The notes: generated from the letters alone by a model not told the origin. Positions 39,256 through 50,862 are shown, counted from the stretch's first letter. The stretch is DNA of 64,000 nt from Dimorphilus gyrociliatus (GCA_904063045.1 CAJFCJ010000005.1:2846165-2910164), one strand, 5' to 3'. Numbers and translations are program-made.

Positions 39256-42200
39256 ATGTCTAACTTACAGCAAAATCTTGTTCAAAATCATCTTAATATT
39301 GTAAGTGAGCATTTGGTAGGCTATTCGTTTTTCCAGAAATTTTGTGAACTGGACAGTTTCTTTGAAAAAGCAAAACTTGTTAGAGAACTTGAGTAAGTAA
39401 TTTTAGTTTTATTCCCAGTAAAGTTTTTGGTATTGTATTATCGCTCAGGTAGACGAGCTAACCGGTAGATAATCTTGAATGATGTCTCAGTTTCCTCGAA
39501 CAAAAAAACGTAAGATTGAAAGTATTCAGAGCCAAGCATTAGCCATAATTACTGGTGATTATATGGAATGTATGCAGCATTCTTGGAAAAATTCGCCTTC
39601 AAAGAACCAAGTGAAAAAGGAGCTCTTAGAGATCATAAAAGCAACAGATCCAAATGATTATCTCATATATCCAGACAAAGTAAACTTAAATGTCTCTTCT
39701 GCTTTCGAATTTTATTATCAAGCGTTTAGTGCAAGATTAAAGAAGATACAAGTTCCAAATGAAAGATACTTCAATGATGTGCTCTTTGACTTTTTCCAGG
39801 ATTCTTTAACAACTGTAGAAGAATTTAATGACAATATTGTAAAATTGGCTTATTTAATATGCTCGATTAAATCAATTGAGAAAGTTTTACAAGAACGGGG
39901 CAAAAATCTTAGCCAAAGCTTCTTTGATGAAGTAATAGAACATCATAATTCCTTAGAAGTCCTCTTAGCCATCACCATGTCTCGCAACTATGTTGAATAT
40001 GTTGTAAAACACTATAATAACATTTTACTGAAGGAGATTATACTAAAATGTAAAACTGGAGAAGAAAATTCGCAATTAATTAATAAAACTGTAAGGGAAC
40101 TGCTAAAATCAGAAAGTAATTCTGTCAAAGATTTTCTTAATGTGTTCATTAAGTCTTATGTAGAAAATTTGGACGATATCCAAATAAGGGCTGATAAGTT
40201 TTTTGAAAATGTTGATGCAAAAGATATGAGAACATTGATGAAAGGCTTTGTAACTAATTCTTTTACTTTTGGGGAGACCGTACATATAAATGAAGCTATT
40301 AGGCGTCAAAGTTCGTGGACAAGCGATACTTTAACAGGACAAAGGCCCTTATGGACAAGTGTTTGTAAATTTCTTAATTTTGAACATATTTTAAGTTGTA
40401 TAGAAAATGCTGCGAAATGTTCATCGGATTTGAATTGGAGACGAATATTATACTTCTTTGAACTCGACAATTTTGTTCATGAATATGATGTTGAAAGTAT
40501 TACTAAGAGATTTTATAGATTTATCGACAATCTCATTATTAATTCGTTTAAAGACAAAGATGTCATGAGAAAAAATCAAAATATAGGATTAAAAATAGCT
40601 CTTTTCCTTGTTCGCCACGTTTCCTGTTTAGAATTGGATGGTATACATTTATATAGTTCCTGGTTTGAAAATACCTTTGGGAACAACGGAAAAATTTTGA
40701 AAAACAACTCAACTCTTCAGTGCTTCGCGAAGACATTAATCGATTTGATACCATTTGAGGATCCTTTCTACCTTAAAATTCACATCATTAAAAAACCCAC
40801 ACGAGCAGGTGATCTGTATCAAGAATATAAAGAATGTGCTCATGCTCGATTGAATGACATAAATGAACCAATACCTAAAACTGGCGTTATCCTTGTCCAG
40901 CCCGGAGTGAAGAATAAGACAAGCGAAAAAGCAAAACTTCTTTTAGAAAATGCCCTAGAATATTTTAAAACATCTGGAAAGATAAGTGATCAAGTTATGC
41001 AAGCAAGCGTATTTTCAGCACCCTTTTATGCTAATGAATTTGTTACCGCACTCTTAGAACCTGGAGCCTTGTCGGAGAAAAAACTAAGAGGCGAATTTAT
41101 TCAAAAGCTTCATAAAGCAGGAAAACTTGAGGCACACTTTGTCGAAAAATATGAAAGAGCTTGTGAAGAAAAGGAAAAGAATAAGATTATAGATATTGTG
41201 AAAAGTGAAGGCGATGTTTTAAATGAGAAGTTAAATAAAATTGAAAGTCAACTTGTGGAATCATCAAGACTGGGTATAGAAGAAATGACAACTTCTTTCC
41301 GACTCTATGTCCAATATTTAAAATTATTAATTGAAAATAAGGAAGAGAAACGTCATTTCCTTCTGTTTGAAAGATTTGTCGAATGTATCTCTAAATTGGA
41401 AACTGATCCGTATGACATGATTTGCAATCTCTTTATGGCCAAAACTGTCTATAAAGCTACTGTAAAAGCTTTTATGAATTGGATAATAAAGATTATCAGC
41501 AAAAGTGAAAGCGATTATGACTCATCTATAAGAAAGACTATTGGGATATTTGTAAATATTATTCTCTCTCAACCAGAAATCTCAAGCGAAGAATTTTATA
41601 ACGCCTTTCTAAACCCTATTACATCCATTGACCGCTGTTTCTTTCTTCTTGACATCTTAAATAGTTGCTTTCAAATATCTATAGATAACGTTGGAAATTT
41701 ACCGTTATTATTTTATTGGTTTTGTCTAAGACTTAAAAGAAGTCATCAGAATCTCTTATCAAAATATAAAACTGTCCGGAAATCCATAAAACTACAAATG
41801 GACGTTCAACAATGGATAGATTTTGAATTTTTAATAGATAAAGAAATATTAACAGATGAAGATGTTTCGTTATTTCTCAATTTAATTCTTCCATCTTATG
41901 GAAGTATTGATAAAGTATTTGAAAAAGTTTTTCGTGCAGTAGTCTGTAAAAAAAGAAGACCGAAACAACATATTATAGTTATGCTACAAAATATCTTTTT
42001 AAGACTTCAAATGGATAAATTAAAAGATTTAGGAACGACTAATTTGCCTTTTTTTATTGATTTTTTTGATAAAACTTTAAAAAATGTACACTCAGCAACT
42101 GTTACTGAAGAAGAGATTTTTATCATTATTTTGGACTTGTTACTGAAAATTCTTTCACCCGAATGGTTCAACAATTCAAGAATAAAAGGTGTTCAAATCC

Positions 42201-44678
42201 GGGTAACATCAGGAGAACTATTGAAAAGCTTTTTTCAAAAAGTTATTCGATATAAATCATCTTATGGCTTGGAACTTGATTTAATCAATTTTATTATTAA
42301 ATCGCCAGATTCATTGGCATTAATAGAGAGTAGCAAAATTTTGAAATTTTCCATACTGGCCAGAGGATTGTTTCATTATATAAACATTGAACATTGGTTA
42401 CACGAAGGGTGGTGTTCAACAGCAATATCTTATTTTGAAGGGCAGTATTTATCATCACCTCTATGGATACGTCTGTTTTTCTTGGAATATGCAAAACTAA
42501 CCATCGATGGAGAACTTAACAACAAGATAAATGATAGTAAAATCAAAATGGGAGTTGATTGCATTGAACATACTTTGTCATTTTTCCAAATAAGGAATAA
42601 TAATGTCGTTTTAATAAACGATATCTATCACGAATTTGTTCATCCTTTATTCTCAAGGCTCCTTCCTTTTTGTCTTTTACATTTCGTGATGAATAATATG
42701 AATAATATTTCGGAAAAAGTCATCTGTAGCTGTCTCTACGCCTACGTTTTAATATCGAGTGGAAGTGTAAACTTTTTTTCTACAGATATAAGCTCAATGA
42801 AAGCTTTAGAATCTTATGAAAACTTTATGTTTAAATTAGTCCAGCAGAAATTTAACAATGAGGAACTGAGACTTTTACGTAACAAGTTAATTAACTCTTT
42901 GAGAAATGATTGTCTTTTAAAGTGTCAATTTAACAAATTAAACATTTGAAGCTGGTGTTTTCTGTTAATAAATTTAAAATATATTTCCAGTACAAATGAT
43001 GCATTTGTTGATATAATACAACAATTGGCCGAAAATAAGAAATATGACAATTGGTCATTTGAGAGGTATATAAGTTTTAACAAATATTTTCAATATAACT
43101 AAATTTTTTGTACATAACTTACAGAAAAGTATCTAATTCTGATATTTACATAAGTAAATTAGTTAAAAAATGTCAGAATGAGAAATATGGTCGTTTTTAC
43201 ATCGTAAGTTGAATTTGCTAATTGTAATCTTATCATTTGATAGCTGTAAGATTTATTCTCTTTAGGCTAAAGAAGATATATCAGCAGGAGATTTAATCTT
43301 ACAAGAAAAACCTTATACCTCTATTATTGTCAATCAACCAGATTCGACAAAATATGGAGTTTGTTCTGAATGCTTTATACTTTGTCAGCAAACTTTTAAG
43401 TAAGAATATATGAATTTTTTTGCAAGTTTTCAATATTTTCAATATGATATAAGGTTTTATTTTTGCTGTTTAGATGTCCAAAATGTGATTTAATTATATT
43501 TTGCTCGGATGAATGTTTAAGAGAAGGTTTAGCAAAATATCATGGCTATGAATGTAAATTTTACAAGCTACTTTCTATGGTATCTATTGATTTAAAAAAT
43601 ATTCTACTAATTTGCATATTTCTTATCCACTTTTTTGCAGTGTGGAATTGCTCATTTAGCCATTAGAACTCTTTTCTCCACTGATTTTAAATCATTACTA
43701 ATAGATGATAATCTCGATAAACCTGCATTGGCTAAATACAAACAAATTTATGAATTAGAACCATCAATGAGCTTTGATCCTGTTGATTCTCTTCAATTTG
43801 CAGTTATGGCAGATTTAATGACGAATGTAGCTTTAAAATCAAATTGGTGTGATGAAAATTTTCAAATCACGAAAAATCACGAAAACAAAATATGTGGCCT
43901 TCTGTTTCGCCATATTTTACAGTTGATTAATAATGGACAGACTGTTAGTATAAAACAAACGTACAATTTTGCAGTTGAAAGCGTAAATGTTGGGAGTGCT
44001 ATTCTACCAAATTTTGCAATGTTTAATCATTCTTGCCTACCAAATGTTATGCATAATTACGAAAACGGAAAAATAGTTGTTAGAGCTAGTACAGATATCA
44101 AAGCAGGTTCACAAATTTTCAATTGTTATGGAGCTCAAGCGGGTCTTATGAGCTATCAACAGAGGAAAAATATTTTATCCCAATATGGATTCCAATGCGA
44201 TTGCGAAGCATGTTGTAATAGAATTGATATGGATAAAAATGCGTTTGGAAATTATACATGCGAATTCAAAACTGCCCATTTGACGGACAGCCAAGAACTT
44301 TTGGCATCTTTTGTAATACAATTTCTATTTGTTGGATCAAAACTTCTTTCACCTCAGCATAATCTGCTTGAAGAATCACGACGAAAGATATATAGTTCAC
44401 CCTTAATGACAGCTGGAGACCTAAAATATTTTGGTATTCATTTAGCTATACAAAGTTGCGAGAGGAACGAACAATTTTTTGGTAGACGTTCTCTAGAATT
44501 AGCAAATAATTATTTGTCATGTTCAACATTAGCAGCAATGTTTAAAGACGAAGAAATGAATAAGAAATTTGGAGAAAGAGCCTTAGATATCTTTAAGACT
44601 TTTTACGGAGAAAAAAGCGTCCATTATTTTACAGCATTGAAAGCCTTAACATTGGGTAGTCTAATGAAGAGATTGTAA
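39256..44678 (+). CDS. SMYD4: SET and MYND domain protein, SMYD4-like, with FANCA inside intron 1
   Basis: Protein-lysine methyltransferase family. Exons 39256-39392, 42991-43065, 43125-43203, 43266-43399, 43474-43579, 43641-44678; 522 aa with consistent phases. The SET domain is split by a MYND zinc finger: CSECF, then CPKC, FCSDEC and HGYEC. The catalytic core has NFAMFNHSCLPNV (NHSCxPN motif) and IFNCYGAQ, and the post-SET cysteines are QCDCEACC. The N-terminal FFQKFCELDSFFEKAKLVRELE continues in frame into exon 2 (NDAFVDIIQQLAEN), which supports the long first intron of 3,598 nt. That intron contains the whole FANCA frame on the same strand. SMYD4 is preferred over SMYD1-3 because of the N-terminal extension and long C-terminal part; subtype is less sure than family. 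Confidence 0.82.
39479..42949 (+). CDS. FANCA: Fanconi anaemia group A protein, uninterrupted frame nested in SMYD4 intron
   Basis: Scaffold subunit of the Fanconi core complex for interstrand crosslink repair. A single open frame of 1,156 codons, which is striking where most genes have an intron every 100-300 nt. Assignment rests on several blocks in vertebrate order: RRILYFFELDNFV and SSWFENTFGNNGK; DLIPFEDPFYLKIHI (vertebrate ELVPFESPRYLQVHI); ALEYFKTSGKISDQVMQASVF (split by my count at 20 here: ALEYFKTSGKISDQ, then VMQASVF); and ALLEPGALSEKKLRGEFIQ. A basic start, PRTKKRKIES, could be a nuclear signal. The first ATG in the frame is at 39479. Alternatively, exon 39256-39300 could splice (ATT|GTAAGT to CTCAG at 39489) in frame, adding 15 residues shared with SMYD4. 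Confidence 0.88.
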   Translation: MMSQFPRTKKRKIESIQSQALAIITGDYMECMQHSWKNSPSKNQVKKELLEIIKATDPNDYLIYPDKVNLNVSSAFEFYYQAFSARLKKIQVPNERYFNDVLFDFFQDSLTTVEEFNDNIVKLAYLICSIKSIEKVLQERGKNLSQSFFDEVIEHHNSLEVLLAITMSRNYVEYVVKHYNNILLKEIILKCKTGEENSQLINKTVRELLKSESNSVKDFLNVFIKSYVENLDDIQIRADKFFENVDAKDMRTLMKGFVTNSFTFGETVHINEAIRRQSSWTSDTLTGQRPLWTSVCKFLNFEHILSCIENAAKCSSDLNWRRILYFFELDNFVHEYDVESITKRFYRFIDNLIINSFKDKDVMRKNQNIGLKIALFLVRHVSCLELDGIHLYSSWFENTFGNNGKILKNNSTLQCFAKTLIDLIPFEDPFYLKIHIIKKPTRAGDLYQEYKECAHARLNDINEPIPKTGVILVQPGVKNKTSEKAKLLLENALEYFKTSGKISDQVMQASVFSAPFYANEFVTALLEPGALSEKKLRGEFIQKLHKAGKLEAHFVEKYERACEEKEKNKIIDIVKSEGDVLNEKLNKIESQLVESSRLGIEEMTTSFRLYVQYLKLLIENKEEKRHFLLFERFVECISKLETDPYDMICNLFMAKTVYKATVKAFMNWIIKIISKSESDYDSSIRKTIGIFVNIILSQPEISSEEFYNAFLNPITSIDRCFFLLDILNSCFQISIDNVGNLPLLFYWFCLRLKRSHQNLLSKYKTVRKSIKLQMDVQQWIDFEFLIDKEILTDEDVSLFLNLILPSYGSIDKVFEKVFRAVVCKKRRPKQHIIVMLQNIFLRLQMDKLKDLGTTNLPFFIDFFDKTLKNVHSATVTEEEIFIIILDLLLKILSPEWFNNSRIKGVQIRVTSGELLKSFFQKVIRYKSSYGLELDLINFIIKSPDSLALIESSKILKFSILARGLFHYINIEHWLHEGWCSTAISYFEGQYLSSPLWIRLFFLEYAKLTIDGELNNKINDSKIKMGVDCIEHTLSFFQIRNNNVVLINDIYHEFVHPLFSRLLPFCLLHFVMNNMNNISEKVICSCLYAYVLISSGSVNFFSTDISSMKALESYENFMFKLVQQKFNNEELRLLRNKLINSLRNDCLLKCQFNKLNI

Positions 44679-44758
44679 TAAAGTTTGGATAAAATCTACG
44701 AGAGTCTCTTTTTAAAATTAAAAATTTAAATAAAATAAATATACTATATTGTTTTATT

Positions 44759-45355
44759 ATGAACTTTATTATTATATTCTATTTTGTTCTATTTTTAATC
44801 GAAAATTGCTATTCTTTCAGTTGTTATCATTATAATATTACTAGATGTTTGAAACCAAATACAACTTATTGTCAAAAATTATACGAAAATTGTCAAGCTA
44901 ATCAAACTACTTGTCATACTTTATTGGCTAAGTTCAGTTCAAAATTCGTAATACTATTTATGGGATGTAGTTCATATTGTAAATATAATCAAAATGCTAC
45001 AAATTCTTGTAATACTGTTCAAGTTTCTAATGTTGAAACGCAAGAGATGGAATTTCATTATTGTTGTTGTAATACAAGTAATTGTAATAAAGAATTTCAT
45101 CAGAAGGAACACGTCAATTGGTTAGATGTGGATAAAAGATTAAGGGTATTAATACCTTTCAAATATCTGGAAAGTGAACGGAGGCAACAGTCGACTATAA
45201 AGATAATAATGACTATGTTACTTTTAATATTATTGCTACCAATTATATTTTGTTTAGTTTTTAAAACTCTTAGAGAATTTTTCATAAATAAGTATCGATT
45301 ATTTAAAAGAAATTACCAATTTGTTAAACTGTCGTTCAAAAATCAAGAAAAATAG
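44759..45355 (+). CDS. Activin type II receptor-like ectodomain on a membrane anchor, no kinase
   Basis: 198 aa, one exon. Signal peptide (FIIIFYFVLFLIENCYSFS), then a three-finger cysteine-rich domain at ~20-115. Its spacing resembles activin/BMP type II receptor ectodomains: TCHTLLAKF, then a GC, and the signature FHYCCCNTSNCNKEF against the type II YFCCCEGNMCNEKF. Several N-glycosylation sites (NIT, NTT, NQT, NAT, NTS). A transmembrane helix at ~145-168 (IIMTMLLLILLLPIIFCLVF) is followed by a basic ~30-residue tail and a stop. No kinase frame follows in the 590 bp before DNMT1. It could be a decoy or co-receptor for TGF-beta superfamily ligands, by analogy with BAMBI, or an Ly6-type protein. 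It lies only 80 bp after SMYD4. Confidence 0.65.
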   Translation: MNFIIIFYFVLFLIENCYSFSCYHYNITRCLKPNTTYCQKLYENCQANQTTCHTLLAKFSSKFVILFMGCSSYCKYNQNATNSCNTVQVSNVETQEMEFHYCCCNTSNCNKEFHQKEHVNWLDVDKRLRVLIPFKYLESERRQQSTIKIIMTMLLLILLLPIIFCLVFKTLREFFINKYRLFKRNYQFVKLSFKNQEK

Positions 45356-45946
45356 TTTATTACTGTTTAGTGAAATGTTTCCAGTTGTTTTATGTAATGA
45401 GTGATAATATAATTTTTATAACAATAAACGGAAAAATTGCGAAATATTTTATTATATATGTGAAAGATCAATACTTGCAGTTTAAAGTCATTTCTATAAT
45501 AGTTTCTATACGGTAAACTGATATTATTAAAGTAAAAAGTTACGAAAATAATTATTGGAGGAGATAACGCTAAATGCGATTATCGAATTAGAAAACGATA
45601 TAATAAAGTTAATTAATTAATCGATTTAAAACTAGACAATTTGAAAATTCGATTTTCGCGGCAGACTATATGTCTGTTTCTTATTAAATAAGAAAGAGTC
45701 TTTCAAAACGACTATATTTTAAAGAAAACCATTGCTTATAATTATTTTTAAAGATTATCTTTTATATAGTTAATTTACGTTTATTAATACTTTCTGTTAC
45801 ACAGATTTTACTAGTTTTAATAAGTATTAACTTTATATGAACGACCTTAATATCGCTTGATTTTTTTGGGGCGAGTATTTATAAACTGTTTTTAAATGTG
45901 GCTGTAATAAAACTTTATAAATAGATAGCTCTTCTTGCCGGAAAAT
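45356..45946. other. Gap before DNMT1
   Basis: 591 bp, AT-rich. It contains TTTTCGCGGC at 45653-45662, a weak E2F-like element. No kinase-type exon and no other gene seen. Confidence 0.5.
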
Positions 45947-48900
45947 ATGCTAAAATCAAGGAAAAAGAGAACTATCACTAATCAAAGGTAAAGATTTCAA
46001 ATTAATATATTTAATATAACATTTTTGTTATAAGACGGCTTTTTATAACCTTTCTGAATAAGGAAAATTTGTTATCATTTCTTTCTTTCTTCTCTTTAGT
46101 AATAATGCCAATAAAGTTCGCAAAGAAAATGATCATTGTAAGAAATGCTTACAAAATATAAATTCAGTAATTTATAAGCCTAGTTTAGCAATACCTGAAG
46201 GAGAAGTATGTGCTATTAACAAATAGTATTTAATTGATTTTTAACAGTAACTTTTAGTAATATTTTAATATTCAAAAAGTCGGAGAAATCTTGGGAAGAA
46301 ATTATCATTGATGAAAAATACTCAACATCCTACGACTACGTTCCCCAAGTTCACATAACTAATTTTGTGATTTATGATGAAGAAAATCATATTGTTTCAA
46401 TTGATTCTGGCATATTGACTAGAAATCATCAACTGAAACTTGACGGCTACGCTAAACCTATATATAATTTAGATACTACGCTTACGGGTGGAAACTATGT
46501 AAAGGAAGTTTCTGGAATTAGTTCATGGTTCATAACTGGATTTACGGAAGAAGATAATATCAGGATTGGACTTGTGAGATGTGACGGTTTGTTTCCAAAA
46601 AGAAATGTAACAATTTTTAATTAAATTTATTGAACAATATGTTAAAAATTTCCCAAAGATGGAGATGAAATTTGGCTATCGGAACCGGCGGAAATTTATC
46701 AACCCTTCTATAGACCACTTCTTCAAAAGTCTACAATATTTAAGGGCATAATAACTTTTGCAACGACGAGAATAGACGAAGATCCGTCTTATGAGGACCT
46801 TACAATCTATTTGTCTGAACAAACGTTACCTGATAATCAAATCTTCTCCACTGATTTTCTTGTTTCCAATGTGAAATGGATGTGGGAGCAAGTATAACGA
46901 ACTAAATTATATCCTACTTCGCATACTTAATAATATATTCCTTCTTTATCATTTACATCTAGATTGTCAGCTATGACAGTGCTAGAGATGAAAATGAAGA
47001 ATCAATCTTACACATGAGATGCCTCAGATATATTATGAAATTGACTGGTGTCAAATTAAACAAGTATTACTTTATATAATAACTACCACTATTGTTTTAT
47101 TATTATGATTATTAATAGAAAATTAGGATCGACAACTAGAATTCGGCGAAAAGAAAAGGAATTAAGAGAGACTAAACCAAAGAAACCCATTTTAACCAAA
47201 GCAACTGTAACACCACTAGTTAAATATATATTTGAAGAAGTATTTCAAGTAGGTATCTTATATAAAAGGGGCTTTATGTCTGTATAATTGAAACAATTCA
47301 CACTTTTATAGGGACAATTGGCTTCTGGTAAAACGAATGATAACGAAGTTGAAGAAAATGCAGAAGATGCGGATGAGGAAGATTGCGAAGGGGATGACGA
47401 TGTAACCATTAAAAATACTGATATAAAAATTTTACAAGAATTACGTTCATCATCAAGAAACTCATCTTTGTCATCAACATCATCGTCATTATTGGTAAAG
47501 AATGAGAAGGTATAATGAAAAAATAACTGTATGTATTCCAATAAATCAACGAATTTTGACTGTTCTAAAGGATAATTCAGTAAGATGGTTTAACGATCCA
47601 ATATTTCAATATTCTGGCATAAACTATTACGAAAGTTGCGAATACAATGATATGTGGTTGCGAGTTGGCGATTGTATTAGATATAAGGCTACAGATAAAA
47701 TTTTACTCTTTCGAATCATTCATCTAACTGAGAATAAATACAAATCTCAGAAATGGCATGGTCACTTCTTTTTGTAATTATATGAATTTGCAATAATCTA
47801 AAGATAAATAAGTAAATTAAATTATAAATTTTTTGCAGAAAATCGTGTGAAACTCTTTTAGGAGAATATGGTGAACAGCAAGAACTTTTCCTAGTAGAAG
47901 AATGCTTTGAATCTACCTTTAAAAATATTATAGAAAAGATTGAGGTAAGACTTAATATAACTATCTTATTGTATATTTATACTGTATACATTATATTACA
48001 AATGATTAGGTTAACTTCCTAGATTCAGAACAACAATGGCAAAATAGAAAATTTACTACAAAAGTAGATTCAAAAGTGGATACAAAAGATAGGAATAGCT
48101 ATTATTGTTCTAAAATGTTTGTTATAATTTCTTTTTATCTATAAGAAAATATAAATAACATTGATTCTTTTATAGGTATAATTCGTCTGCAGCAATGTTT
48201 AGTGATATACCTGCTATTTATAAAGAAATAGATATGTATAGTTTGGCAGCTTCGCATAAAAAATCTTGTAATTTAAATCAAAGTAATAAAGTAAGCTTAT
48301 TAATATATAAGTATACATATACTATATATAGCTGTTTTATTATCAATTATCGAACATTTATCAAGGACACTGTTTCAATCGAGAAAGACGGAAAAGAAAT
48401 ACTAAGTGTTTCTTTTAAAAATATAACTTATGAAGTTAATGACTGCGTATATATTGAAAATGATGCGTACACGTTTAAAGCCTTTCAACCTGAAAAAAAA
48501 GAGAAAGCTCCAGAAGAAGATAAGGTTTATTTTTATTTTTCATAGCATTGACTATGAATCTAATAACGCTAAACTTTCGTAAGACTCTGGATAGGCCTGA
48601 AAGATATCGGCACCTTAGAGATAGGAATCCAGTGGTTCTAGCACAGCCAGTACTAATAGGACATATCCGAAAGATATGTAGAATTTCTTCAAAGTTATCA
48701 GATAAATCGTTTGGATTTGTAATTAATAAACTATATAGGTTAATCTCACTAAAAATACATAATACCTTGATTTTTTTAATTATATATGCTTTATTCTAGA
48801 CCTGAGAATACAAATCTTGGCAACAATTCAATCTATAGCGGCTATCTTCATAGATTGTACTACTCGAATGAAAGTGCACAGGTTACGCTTTCGCAGGTTA

Positions 48901-50810
48901 AAGGAAAATGTTTTGTAATAACTGAAGAATACGCCGAGAAATTCTATCAAGATTGCGATGAACCGTTAGGAAGATATTTTGATCAAGGGCCTGATAGATT
49001 TTATATTGCTGCTGTAAATTTACTGCAATATTTGGCAAATTTATACCAAAATATTTATACATTTTTATCATTTAGATGTACTGCCATAAAAGAAATATAT
49101 TTAAAGATTTGCCAAGCGATATAAAAAAACACTTTGAGACTAAAACTATTCATGAGCTAAAACCTGTTAAAAAATTAGTAACTCTCGATGTTTTTGCTGG
49201 TTGCGGTGGACTATCCGAAGGATTGCATCAGTCAGGAATTAGCGAGGCAAAATGGGCCATTGAATTTAATACAGATGCAGCAAACTCTTATCAAAAAAGA
49301 TTTCCAAATGCAAAGGTGTATAACTTAGATTGTAATCAACTTCTCGATGAAGCTTTGGAGGCTTATGAAAAGGGTACAGATACACCGTATCCCAAGCCAG
49401 GAGAAGTTGAATTACTTTGTGGAGGACCACCGTGTCAGGGATTCTCTGGAATGAATAGATTTAATAAAAGAGACTATTCAAAATTTAAGAATTCTCTTAT
49501 AGCGTCATTTTACTCTTACTGTGACTTTTATAGGCCAAAGTACATAATCATGGAAAATGTGAGAACATTTTTCGTTCACAAAAAGTCCGAAGTATTTAGG
49601 TTAACCGTTACAGCTCTGTTGAAAATGGGATATCAATGCCGTTTTGGTATTTTACAAGCTGGTTGCTATGGAATTCCACAAAGTAGAAGAAGGTTGTAAT
49701 CTCATAAAATTATTTACCTTTAATACTGAAGGTTTCCTTAACTTTTCAGAGCATTTATTATTGGTGCTGCTCCTGGTCATAAGTTACCTAACTTTCCTGA
49801 ACCTACGCATGCATTTTCCTTCTCAGGGCTTAATTTATCTGCTGGTAATATGAAGGTTGATTGAATAAATATTAATTTATAATGATTTATCTGTTATCAC
49901 TATTATCAAATATAACCTTACAGTTTGGAATCTGTTTTAAAAATTTATACGCTCCTCTTCGCACAATTACTGTCCGTGATGCCATAATGGATTTGCCAAA
50001 AATTGAGAATAATCAAAGAGACCTTCATACCGAACTAGAGTATAAAGGATTACCTGATTCGCATTATCAAAGATTGGTAAGAGAAACTTGAACAATTTAC
50101 TTTGCAATTGTTATTTTTCTGAAATGTTTATTCATAATCAGTTGAGAAAAGATACAGGTGATACAGTTTTTGATCATATCTGTAAACCCCTCAATGTGCT
50201 TGTAATTGAAAGGATTAAACATGTACCTAAAAGTCCTAAATCTGACTGGAGAGATATTCCAAATATAGAGATCACACTCCAAGATGGAAGAATTATTAAA
50301 AAGCTGGTATATGAATATGATGATATTCAGAATGGAAGAGGACCTAATGGAGAGCTCAGAGGCGTTTGTAAATGTGCAACTGTAAAGGGGAAAATAGAAG
50401 GTCTGAAATGCCAGGATTTAAACCAACAGGATACTCTAATACCTTGGTGTCTTCCCCATACTGGAAATCGGCATAACGATTGGACTGGTTTATATGGAAG
50501 ATTAGACTGGAATGGACATTTTATCACAACTGTGACAAATCCAGATCCTATGGCAAAGCAAGGTCGCGTAGTTCATCCAAATCAAGATAGAGTCGTAAGT
50601 GTTCGAGAGAATGCTAGGTCACAAGGATTCCCTGATAGTTTTACTTTTTGCGGAATAATACCCGAACGTTATCGACAAGTAAGATAAAGGTTATATAAAT
50701 TTTCTAATTAAATTAGATATATTTTCTAACAGATTGGAAATGCAGTTCCTCCTCCCCTCTCCAAAGCTATAGGTGGTGAATTTAAGAAAATCTTAATGGA
50801 CCAAAAGTAG
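45947..50810 (+). CDS. DNMT1: DNA (cytosine-5) methyltransferase 1 lacking the CXXC finger
   Basis: Maintenance CpG methyltransferase. Nineteen exons: 45947-45987, 46100-46205, 46280-46586, 46659-46891, 46963-47063, 47119-47248, 47312-47509, 47571-47773, 47839-47944, 48010-48116, 48176-48290, 48366-48524, 48584-48738, 48800-49013, 49076-49692, 49750-49855, 49924-50076, 50142-50678, 50733-50810; 1,221 aa (human 1,616). RFTS domain at ~25-300 ([23 protein letters not shown]). Two BAH domains at ~375-700 ([16 protein letters not shown]). Catalytic domain from ~730: [25 protein letters not shown] with the catalytic Cys, [15 protein letters not shown], and the closing [15 protein letters not shown]. 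Between RFTS and BAH1 an acidic serine-rich linker (exon 7) stands where the CXXC zinc finger belongs; no CGxC motif is present. The DMAP1-binding start is also missing. Confidence 0.96.
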
Positions 50811-50844
50811 TTTAATAATTTTTTTATATGAGCAATATTTGCGA

Positions 50845-50862
50845 TTTATTATTTTAAATAAA
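50845..50862. terminator. Overlapping polyadenylation signals of DNMT1 and GGT
   Basis: AATAAA for DNMT1 at 50857-50862 and TTTATT (AATAAA on the minus strand, for GGT) at 50845-50850. The two convergent transcripts must overlap at their 3' ends. Confidence 0.6.

Noticed and set aside
47245-47541. 98-codon antisense frame over DNMT1 exon 7
   Set aside because: Mirror of the acidic/serine linker; no features of its own.
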